From the NCBI GenBank assembly GCA_964422295.1, contig CAYRAM010000001.1, positions 62,001 through 126,000 of the forward strand: a stretch of 64,000 nt of DNA, written 5' to 3'. This document shows, piece after piece, positions 57,012 through 64,000 of the stretch. Below the pieces are notes generated by a model that made no database searches, was not told the DNA's origin, and saw only the letters and a list, made by a program, of their open reading frames with translations. Each line of letters starts with the position of its first letter. Position 1 is the first letter of the stretch. The position numbers and the translations under genes are program-made. This DNA is from UBA12191 sp964422295 (GTDB lineage Bacteria > Planctomycetota > UBA8108 > UBA1146).

Positions 57012-59408
57012 TTACGGTTCACTGTGGGGGGAGGCACCATCGCCGACCCTCATCCTTCGAGGGGGTGGAGGAAGCAGGTAGACCTTCCATGGCAGATCCC
57101 ACTCTTGCGGGTATTCATCCGTGCTTCCGTAAACCCAGCGATCACCGTGGAAATGAAACTGTATTTGTGGCCATCCCTCCAGTTGTTTGCGGGTTTCTCT
57201 GGGAATGGGTGATCTGCGTGCGACCCAGACATGCTTCGGCTGCAGTCTGAGCAGCCACTCTTTCAGCCCGACAGTCGGTGCACCATGATGGGGCAGCAGG
57301 ACGTGATCCACCGGACCACTTACCGGGACACCTGCCAGGATGGGGGCGGTCGCATCTCCCGTGGTCAAAATCGTCTGGTCTCGCCATTCCACGAGGATGA
57401 TGGGAGAGAGGTCATTTGCGGTCGGTTTCATGACCATGGGGATCCCGGTACTGAGAACGAAGATCCTGAATTCTCCCAACTTCCAAATTTGACCTGTCTG
57501 CAAACGCCGAATCGGGATTCCCGATCGGTGTGCCCGCTGCACGATCCTTTGGCCCGCAAGTTTGCAATCGTAGGTTTCAGTGATGAACAAGGAATCGACA
57601 TGACGGTGAAGCAGTAATTTGGGGACCGCACCTTGATGATCGAGATGCGGGTGAGAGAGAAACATGGCGTCGATGCGGTGGATTCCCCGGTGCCAAAGAA
57701 GATCACGAATTCGTGAGTAGCCCCCATCCCAGGAGGCGGTATCTCCCGCATCAAACAGAAGGCTGGTATCCGCCGATCGAATCAGCAGAGCTTGTCCCTG
57801 ACCGCGGGACAACAGTTCCACCTGTAACGGAGGTGGGCCGATCGAGACGGGAATCCAGACTGACAACAGGCTGAAACTCCCCAGCAGTGCAAGAGCTCGT
57901 AGTCTTCCCAACAAAGTCAACACGATGACGACAAAGCAAAGACTCCAGAACACCGGGCCGAGCGCTGGCAAGATCAGTGGAGTACCGGGAAGGTGATTGA
58001 GGAGTTCGGGGATTGCGGTCAGTCCGTAGCGTAGAGAATCCCATGCCCACTCGAAGAATGGCGCAGGGAGGCAGTTTTGAAGAAGCAAGGTTGCTCCGGT
58101 CAGTAGGATCGTCGCCATCACCAACGGCAGCAGCAAGAGTGTGAAGATGGGACCCGCAGGACAGATGGTGGGAACCCACCAAACGAGGGCGGCATGTGCC
58201 CCCAAAAAAGCGATGTAGCCGCCGAAGATCCAGCTAGGGAAGTTATGTTTCGCTGGGAGATCAACCCCGAATTCGAGGAGTTGCTTGCGTTGAAATTGAT
58301 GGAGTTGCAATGCGGCGATCGCTGCCAGAGAGATGCTCGCTCCGGGGTCAGGAGGGGGTCGGCCAGAGATGCACCAGGCGATCAAAAAGAGGGAAGCGAT
58401 CTGGGCAGCTCCGAGAACCCTGCCACTGTTGAATCCCCAGGCAACAAAGATCCCGGTGACGGTAGCACGAACGGCGGGGGCATCCGCTCCGGAGATCAGT
58501 GCTTGCCCCATCAGCAGCAGCAGGGTCAGGGGTCGCCAGACTCTTTGCCACGAAATGGGAAGTTGTCGCCCCAACCATTGAAGCATTCCCAGGATCATTC
58601 CTACGTGAAGTCCACTGATTGCGAGCAGATGAGCCAGTCCGGTGTCGCGGTAATCAGCGACGACTTGAGGTGGAATCAATCGCCGTTCTCCAAGGACCAG
58701 AGCCGAAGCCCAACCATGACAGATCGGCTGCAGACGTTGGGAGGTCTTGAGACGCAGCAGGTCGAACAAACCCAGGAGTCCCGGTTTGCAGGTTTGTACA
58801 ATGTCCCCTGCGGTGGCGACCTTGCGCAAAGATCCGGCACCTGCAGAGAGGGTGACTTGTACCCTGGCTCCACGCCCACTCAACAGCGCCCCTGAGGGCC
58901 ACTGAACTCTCACTTGTCCAGTGATCTCTCCCCCGGCAGATGTCAGATGGCCAAGCGTTGCCCTCAGGGGAGGGGCTGCGCTCTCGGAGAGTCGTGTCCA
59001 GGTAAATCGGGGGGGAGAAAGGATTTCACCCTGAAGCATGATCGGTGCGTCAGGGAGCGATGCCTCTTGCCAGGGCACAGGGGAGATCCACACCCCCATC
59101 AGGAAGGGGATGACGATCACCAACAACAACCTGGCAACAAGTCGATGCCAGAAAGCCCCGATCAGGATCGCTGTGGTCATCGATGCTGTGATTATCGATG
59201 CTGTAACCATCGAAGAGGCCCATGATTTTGGATTCGCTGAGTGAGGTTCCGATGCTTGAAGCAGTGTGTCCGCGGCCATTGTTCCGAGCCACATCGAGAG
59301 AGCCGGTCCCAACAACGGGGCAGTCTTCAGCCACAATTCTGAATCGGAGTGTGCACGGTTCGCTGCAGAGCAGTCTCCGACGCTGTTACTGAGAGGTGGA
59401 TCCATCAT
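57012..59408 (-). CDS. comEC: ComEC/Rec2-family DNA-uptake membrane protein
   Basis: A 798-residue channel protein for transport of single-stranded DNA across the inner membrane. The N-terminal DUF4131-like part has helices at about 30-110 and an OB-like region. The competence domain begins near residue 230 (ALVLGERRLIPPQVVADYRD, LAISGLHVGMILGML) and has about ten helices. The C-terminal metallo-beta-lactamase domain includes FDAGDTASWDGG, SHPHLDHQGAVP, TGDATAP and LPHHGAPT. All three parts are present, so the protein looks complete. The start at 59408 is the first ATG of an ATG pair (MMDPPL). Other competence genes are not in the window. Confidence 0.93.
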   Translation of the reverse strand: MMDPPLSNSVGDCSAANRAHSDSELWLKTAPLLGPALSMWLGTMAADTLLQASEPHSANPKSWASSMVTASIITASMTTAILIGAFWHRLVARLLLVIVIPFLMGVWISPVPWQEASLPDAPIMLQGEILSPPRFTWTRLSESAAPPLRATLGHLTSAGGEITGQVRVQWPSGALLSGRGARVQVTLSAGAGSLRKVATAGDIVQTCKPGLLGLFDLLRLKTSQRLQPICHGWASALVLGERRLIPPQVVADYRDTGLAHLLAISGLHVGMILGMLQWLGRQLPISWQRVWRPLTLLLLMGQALISGADAPAVRATVTGIFVAWGFNSGRVLGAAQIASLFLIAWCISGRPPPDPGASISLAAIAALQLHQFQRKQLLEFGVDLPAKHNFPSWIFGGYIAFLGAHAALVWWVPTICPAGPIFTLLLLPLVMATILLTGATLLLQNCLPAPFFEWAWDSLRYGLTAIPELLNHLPGTPLILPALGPVFWSLCFVVIVLTLLGRLRALALLGSFSLLSVWIPVSIGPPPLQVELLSRGQGQALLIRSADTSLLFDAGDTASWDGGYSRIRDLLWHRGIHRIDAMFLSHPHLDHQGAVPKLLLHRHVDSLFITETYDCKLAGQRIVQRAHRSGIPIRRLQTGQIWKLGEFRIFVLSTGIPMVMKPTANDLSPIILVEWRDQTILTTGDATAPILAGVPVSGPVDHVLLPHHGAPTVGLKEWLLRLQPKHVWVARRSPIPRETRKQLEGWPQIQFHFHGDRWVYGSTDEYPQEWDLPWKVYLLPPPPRRMRVGDGASPHSEP

Positions 59409-59578
59409 GATTCTGCTGCAAGACTCGTTTCTGTGGCCTATTTCCCTCCGTATTCCTCAAGAGGAACTCCTGCAGTCTTAAAAGATGTGGTCCAATAAGG
59501 GGAACCTCTGGCAAGCGGAATTCGTCCTGACATGGACCTTTCGCAGACGGAGCGCCCGGATCAGTTTGGAGTCGACCC

Positions 59579-62500
59579 ATGCAACCGCGAGTTTTGTTGA
59601 CGGCATTCCTTTTGGCTGCGGGCTTACTTGTAGCGGTAATGCTGTTCCTCGGAGATGCTCCCCATGCAGGGAAACCCCGACCACCCGTTGCCGTCCCTGT
59701 GGCAGAATCGGAATTACCTGCCGGTGAACTTCCGCAGATGAATCCAGTGGATCTTTCGACGACGGATCAGGAGCCCTCTCCGCCTTCAATCGGTGGAGGC
59801 GTGATCACGGGAGTGGTCCAACCTCTCGAAGGTTTAACGATTCCTGCCGATCTTTCGGTTCGGCTGCTGCGGATGGCATGGCCAAAGAGATTTGCAAACA
59901 AGGTATCGATTCCTGCCACGGATATCGTCTACACCAAGCCATTATCCGGAATCCAGGATGATCTTCCGCTGATCAGCGAGCTCAAAGACATATTCCAGGA
60001 GGTCGCGAGGATCCCGTGTCCCGAAGATGGCGAGTTCACTTTTGACGGACTCGGGGCAGGATCCTATCTCGTGTGTGCCGGCGGCAGAACTTCGATTTGG
60101 AGTCCAGCGAATCAACGCATCGTTCTCGGCGAAAAGACATCTTGGGAGGGACACTGTGATGTTCCCCTGCAGCCTACCCTCAGCCAGTCGATTCAGGTCG
60201 TTGCTTCCGGCATTGCCGTGGAGGATGCATGGGTTGGGTTGCGTGGTGAGATCGTCGATCGAGCGCTCCTTCCCCAAAGTCTTTTTCTCCCTGTGCAAAA
60301 GGTTTGGCTTTTTCTCCTCAATGATCCGTTCGTTTCCGCAATCAGTTCAGAATCAGGACGAGTGGAATTTCCGGTTCTGCCAGAGATTCCTTATCTGATT
60401 CACGCTCGCAAACCCGGCGTTGGTATCGGGACGGGATACGCCAATCTGCGAGAAGAGACGATACATACCATCGATCTCAAGCCGGGTGGAAGCGTGACGG
60501 GAGTTGTCTCCGATTCCAACGGGGTCTTCCTGGAAGGTGCCGAAGTCAAGTTGGCCTTCGCTGTCAACATCAATGTCGATTACTTTATTCCCGGCGCTGA
60601 ATCCACCTCCGCCGAAGACGGCTCATTCCAATTCGACGATCTGATGCCGGGAAGGTATTCACTCGAGGTGGAACTCCCTGGTTACCAAACTCGCAAAATA
60701 TCATCTCTCGCCATCAGCCCCGGGCAGGCACTTCACGAAGAGATTACTCTTGAATTGGGTCACGAAATTTCCGGTCGGGTTTTGAATATTGATGGAGAAC
60801 CGCTGAAGGGACAAACGGTACGGCTGCGACCGGACACCGCCCTTTCGGTTGTCACCGACGATGAGGGTTTGTTCCACTTTGATACCCTGGCGAACCGAAG
60901 ATATCGGGTGTCGGTGAGTGGGGGATGTACCATTCACAGTTCCATCCAGGTGGAGGTGGATGGGGATCCGCTGGAGATCGTGGTTGAACCCGGATCCGCA
61001 ATTGTGGGTCGTTTTGTCGATGGGGAAGGGCTTCCGGTTTCCGGGGTTGAAGTCCAGATCGCCGACTCCGCTCGCAGTGAGCCCGATTGGCGCTACTCCA
61101 CAGATGTTTCAGGAGAAGATGGTCGATTCTCCATCTGTTCCGAGATCACCGCCGATCCGGATGAGCCCCTCTATCTTCTCGGATATCCACTGCAATATGA
61201 GAAGCTCGTGATCGACTTGCAAGAAGGAGCCTCGGACCTTGGAGAGATCGTGCTGACGCCCGCTTCGTGGGTTCACGGCACGACGAGAGCTGCCGATGGA
61301 TCGGTGCTCGGTGGGGTGCAATTGACGCTGACTTCCTCCTACGATTACGATGAGGATCCTACCGGTGTGATGACAAAGACGGCGGGCTCTGGTGCATGGG
61401 GGGAGTACAGCATTCATCTTCCCGCTTCCAGTCGTGCCTGGGAATTGAAAGCGAGTCATGCGGAATTCCCTGAGAGTGATACGGTGAGCATCCCCGCGGG
61501 GGAGCCCGGTCGCGACATTCCCATCGATGTGACGTTGTTCCCTGGAGCAACGTTGGATGTCCGGGTGACCTCCGCAGGATTGCCGATCGCGGACGCATAC
61601 GTTGAAGTGAAAGAAAACAAATCCTGGACTTTAGTTTCGAAGGTCGCCGTGACCGATCATCAGGGCAGTGCCATCTTCAAGGGACTTTCGACGAATCCAC
61701 ACACCGTGATGGTTCGAAAGCATGGCTTGGGTACTGGCAAGGCGGAAGTGGATTTGGTATCGGGACAGGATTTCGTCGAAGAGGTCGCTCTCGATGCGGC
61801 CATCTCTTTCGCCGGCCAAGTGGTTTGTGAGGGGGTTCCTGTTTCCGGGGCAGAGATCAACGTCACCGATGTTTCAGGTAGGCGCATCAGTACTGTGACA
61901 GGACTTGACGGTCGATTCGTTGCCGATCAATTGGCCAGTGGAGCACTGACAATCGGAGTTCTTGCCGAGGGATTTCTCCAACGCAGAGTCAGTGGGGTGG
62001 ATCCCCGTGAGAGCCCGCTGACGATCACCCTCGAACGCAGTCACTCCCTTGTCGGCTTCCTCTTTGATCGCAACACCCGCGAACCGGTCACCGGGGCTCT
62101 CATCAAGACGACCCCAGTGACGGCATCTGGCCAGAATAAGCGGGGAGCCCGGCGTGTTCGGTCAGTGAGGTCCGATGATGAAGGTTTCTTTGAGCGTCCC
62201 AATTTGCCAGCGGGCTATTACAAAGTTGAAATTCTGTCCTCGGCACACCTGCCAAAGACTGAAGTCTTCAGGCTTCCTGCCCATCAAGAAGTGATCGAAA
62301 TTCCTCTTCAGAGAGGTGAGCAGATCCGCGTCCAGGTCGTCGACCAGCAGGGTGTACCGATTCCCAAAGTTCGAGTGAGGCCCATGTTTCAGACCGAACG
62401 GAGTGAGAATCGTTGGCGATGGAGTTTTGTTCCAATGCACCGCAGGTTGCAAACCGATGACAGAGGTGAGTTGACCATTGGCGGTCTTGAGGAAGGTCCT

Positions 62501-62860
62501 TATCGATTAAGGGTGGATCACCGCGACTATTTGGTGACTGACCGTGCTATCGAAGTGGGGTTCATCTCAAGGTCGGAAGTCCAGCGATTCACTCTCACCC
62601 GCGGAGCAACGATCTCCGGGACCGTGTACCGAGCGGATGGGGAGTTGGCTTCGCGTGAAGCACTCATCTGCGAATGCATCGCCGGAGGTGGTAAGGGAAA
62701 TCGAACCGAACACGATACCTCTTCGAAAGGCGAGTTTCGCATCCGACAGTTGCCCGCCGGTGAGTACCTCGTGCGTCCAAAGAGCGGAGGCGGGACCCAG
62801 GTGACCGTGGTGTTGCAGCCGGGACAGACGGTCGCTCTCGAGCTCGAAACGGGTCCCTGA
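59579..62860 (+). CDS. Large carboxypeptidase-regulatory-like repeat protein
   Basis: A 1093-residue protein with an N-terminal membrane anchor or signal (LLTAFLLAAGLLVAVMLF). After a Pro-rich linker it consists of about ten beta-sandwich repeats of 75-100 residues of the CarboxypepD_reg type. Each shows the pattern GxVxxxxGxPVxGAxVxxxxxxxxxxTDxxGxFxxxxLxxGxYxLxV; examples are GVVSDSNGVFLEGAEVKLAF with DGSFQFDDLMPGRYSLEVEL, and GRVLNIDGEPLKGQTVRL with DEGLFHFDTLANRRYRVSV. No enzymatic domain is seen. Such proteins are thought to be extracytoplasmic structural or adhesion modules. ATG 59579 has GGAG eight bases upstream. Divergent from comEC across a 170-base gap. Confidence 0.85.
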   Translation: MQPRVLLTAFLLAAGLLVAVMLFLGDAPHAGKPRPPVAVPVAESELPAGELPQMNPVDLSTTDQEPSPPSIGGGVITGVVQPLEGLTIPADLSVRLLRMAWPKRFANKVSIPATDIVYTKPLSGIQDDLPLISELKDIFQEVARIPCPEDGEFTFDGLGAGSYLVCAGGRTSIWSPANQRIVLGEKTSWEGHCDVPLQPTLSQSIQVVASGIAVEDAWVGLRGEIVDRALLPQSLFLPVQKVWLFLLNDPFVSAISSESGRVEFPVLPEIPYLIHARKPGVGIGTGYANLREETIHTIDLKPGGSVTGVVSDSNGVFLEGAEVKLAFAVNINVDYFIPGAESTSAEDGSFQFDDLMPGRYSLEVELPGYQTRKISSLAISPGQALHEEITLELGHEISGRVLNIDGEPLKGQTVRLRPDTALSVVTDDEGLFHFDTLANRRYRVSVSGGCTIHSSIQVEVDGDPLEIVVEPGSAIVGRFVDGEGLPVSGVEVQIADSARSEPDWRYSTDVSGEDGRFSICSEITADPDEPLYLLGYPLQYEKLVIDLQEGASDLGEIVLTPASWVHGTTRAADGSVLGGVQLTLTSSYDYDEDPTGVMTKTAGSGAWGEYSIHLPASSRAWELKASHAEFPESDTVSIPAGEPGRDIPIDVTLFPGATLDVRVTSAGLPIADAYVEVKENKSWTLVSKVAVTDHQGSAIFKGLSTNPHTVMVRKHGLGTGKAEVDLVSGQDFVEEVALDAAISFAGQVVCEGVPVSGAEINVTDVSGRRISTVTGLDGRFVADQLASGALTIGVLAEGFLQRRVSGVDPRESPLTITLERSHSLVGFLFDRNTREPVTGALIKTTPVTASGQNKRGARRVRSVRSDDEGFFERPNLPAGYYKVEILSSAHLPKTEVFRLPAHQEVIEIPLQRGEQIRVQVVDQQGVPIPKVRVRPMFQTERSENRWRWSFVPMHRRLQTDDRGELTIGGLEEGPYRLRVDHRDYLVTDRAIEVGFISRSEVQRFTLTRGATISGTVYRADGELASREALICECIAGGGKGNRTEHDTSSKGEFRIRQLPAGEYLVRPKSGGGTQVTVVLQPGQTVALELETGP

Positions 62861-62955
62861 GCAGGCGCTGGGGACAGAGAGAAGAGACAATTCGCTTGGG
62901 AGAAGCGGAGAATTTCCTTCCGAACAAGGCATCGCTGCCGATACCTTCCTGCTGA

Positions 62956-62985
62956 TTGGCACTTTTTTCAAATTCTGGATATCCT
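62956..62985 (+). promoter_or_regulatory. Possible promoter of the TPR-like gene at the window end
   Basis: TTGGCA (62956-62961) and TATCCT (62980-62985), 18 bases apart, about 85 bases upstream of the start at 63072. Five of six and four of six positions match the housekeeping consensus. No other feature is recognisable in the 211-base gap after the repeat protein. Confidence 0.25.
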
Positions 62986-63071
62986 CCTTATGGGGGTTGT
63001 TTGTTGGGCGAGGAGCCCTGAAACAACCTCTGACCCTTTCGCCGACCATGATCAGAGAGGTTGCCGTACCG

Positions 63072-64000
63072 ATGAGCCAACGACATTGGGAGAGCCACAA
63101 ACGCAGCATCGTTTTCATGCAGAGAACCCTGCTGGGAATCTTTCTGTTTCTGGGAACAGCAGGATTTCATCTGTTTCTTGGCCAACAAGGGGCGGCTGCC
63201 CTGGGCGTCTATTTCGTTCAAGATGATTCCAATGTCAAAGAAGAACTGACCAAAAGATTGTCGGAGGAGAGGGATGCGCGCTGGATTCTCGATGCGATCG
63301 ATCGCATGCCGGAAGATATCCGTGAACCGAAAGGGATGTCGATCAGCGAGATTCAGAAGTTGACCGACGAAATTCTTCTTCGAGGTGAGGTTTACCTTCG
63401 ACGAAATCCTGCGGGCAAAAGTGTTCCAAAGGTGGTTCCGGCACTTTGCCGCGTCTATTTGATGAACTGTAATCGACATTTCATCGACAGCGGCCGTCTC
63501 TACAAGGAGCGCAACGGCAAAGATGCTCCTGCTGCCTGGACTGCTGCGCTGAAGAAGGGCTACTTCGACCGGGTCCACGCTCTGCTCGATGATGAACTTG
63601 CCAAAGTCGCAGAGGGTGACGATACTCCCTGCGAGTTGATTCGCCTCAAGGCAGATGCATTCTGGCATGGCCAGCAATACCCACGCTGTATCAACGAATA
63701 CAAACGGATCCTCGATCGTTGTCCCGAGGACGAGGACCGGGATGTGGTTTTAACCGCACTCCTCAACGCACAGCTTCGGGATCGTGACCACAAGGGTGCC
63801 GCAGCCACTGCAGATCAATTTCTTGCCGCTCACACTGATTCCGACCTGTTGCCGCACGTTTTGCGCCTCAAAGCGAAGGCGTTACAGGAGGCGGGGCGAC
63901 TGCAGGATTGCCTTCGTTGGTGGAGGTCCATCGAGGGAGTAATCGAGAATGCATTCCTCGGTGATCCTTTGGTCATTGGTGACAAGACAGTGGAGATCAG
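63072..64000 (+). CDS. Membrane-anchored TPR-like protein, 3' end missing
   Basis: An open frame of about 309 codons without stop, running off the window. ATG 63072 has GAGAGG ten bases upstream. The N-terminus has a hydrophobic segment (TLLGIFLFLGTAGFHLFL), a signal peptide or anchor. The rest is mainly helical and charged, with TPR-like pairs: LCRVYLMNCNRHFIDSGRLY, LIRLKADAFWHGQQYPRCIN, LRLKAKALQEAGRLQDCLRW. No catalytic motif is visible. A role as a protein-interaction module in the envelope is likely, but nothing more specific can be said. It is on the same strand as the repeat protein before it. Confidence 0.75.
   Translation, partial: MSQRHWESHKRSIVFMQRTLLGIFLFLGTAGFHLFLGQQGAAALGVYFVQDDSNVKEELTKRLSEERDARWILDAIDRMPEDIREPKGMSISEIQKLTDEILLRGEVYLRRNPAGKSVPKVVPALCRVYLMNCNRHFIDSGRLYKERNGKDAPAAWTAALKKGYFDRVHALLDDELAKVAEGDDTPCELIRLKADAFWHGQQYPRCINEYKRILDRCPEDEDRDVVLTALLNAQLRDRDHKGAAATADQFLAAHTDSDLLPHVLRLKAKALQEAGRLQDCLRWWRSIEGVIENAFLGDPLVIGDKTVEI

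Noticed and set aside
62988..63677. Open frame of 229 codons on the minus strand near the window end
   Set aside because: The plus strand frame from 63072 is open to the window end, starts with a signal/anchor helix and has TPR-like helices; the minus frame is its shadow.

Overview
The window looks like a piece of the chromosome of an aerobic, heterotrophic Gram-negative bacterium, most likely a member of the Planctomycetota. Support for that placement: a Hanks-type Ser/Thr kinase with TPRs divergent from a short ECF sigma factor; a large secreted protein combining a sugar-hydrolase-like beta-sandwich, squalene-cyclase-type toroid repeats and HEAT-like repeats; a HEAT plus von Willebrand A protein; and many secreted peptidases. 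A late lipid A-type acyltransferase homologue and a DUF481 beta-barrel point to an outer membrane. The phylum call is inference from gene content. I see no tRNA, rRNA, CRISPR array, IS element or prophage, and no stretch over about 220 bases without a gene.

Layout. 1-3540 (+): cytochrome c oxidase genes (subunit I truncated by the window edge, a 5-TM subunit III with a His-rich N-terminus, subunit IV, a second subunit III-like protein). 3633-6223 (-): OB/TM2 protein, DUF3179 protein coupled to haem O synthase (ctaB). 6333-12558 (+): a complete SUF Fe-S operon (Rrf2 regulator, sufBCDSU, sufT) with overlapping genes and an upstream dyad that fits the E. coli IscR type-1 site. 12555-17392 (-): thioredoxin-like secreted protein, acyltransferase-3 membrane protein, M14 carboxypeptidase. 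17500-25513 (+): housekeeping run aroA, mnmG, DUF4442, NUDIX, der, ruvC, infA, M28 peptidase. 25567-27510 (-): acs. 27678-31958 (+): toroid-repeat protein and ahcY, ending in a clear intrinsic terminator. 32038-34906 (-): Trm112-like protein and homodimeric pyruvate dehydrogenase E1 (aceE). 35063-39231 (+): S9B peptidase, sfsA, M42 peptidase. 39250-42506: divergent TPR kinase and ECF sigma factor. 42682-47535 (+): an actinobacterial-style E2-E1 fusion for 2-oxoglutarate (kgd/odhA type), then RNase D. 47532-52264 (-): DUF481 barrel, HEAT-VWA protein, radical SAM protein with unusual Cys spacing. 52380-54882 (+): LpxL-like acyltransferase, purC, purE. 54920-59408 (-): comEC, mtnA, DCC-family protein. 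59579-64000 (+): a protein of many carboxypeptidase-regulatory-like repeats and a TPR-like protein cut by the window end.

The most interesting theme is central carbon metabolism. Within 15 kb lie a homodimeric AceE, a 2-oxoglutarate E1 carrying its own E2 catalytic domain, and a Ser/Thr kinase with C-terminal TPRs beside it. In Actinobacteria these parts form a shared pyruvate/2-oxoglutarate dehydrogenase complex controlled by the TPR kinase PknG through the FHA protein OdhI/GarA. Whether a similar arrangement works here is a hypothesis. The second notable theme is a self-contained Fe-S assembly operon with a readable operator.
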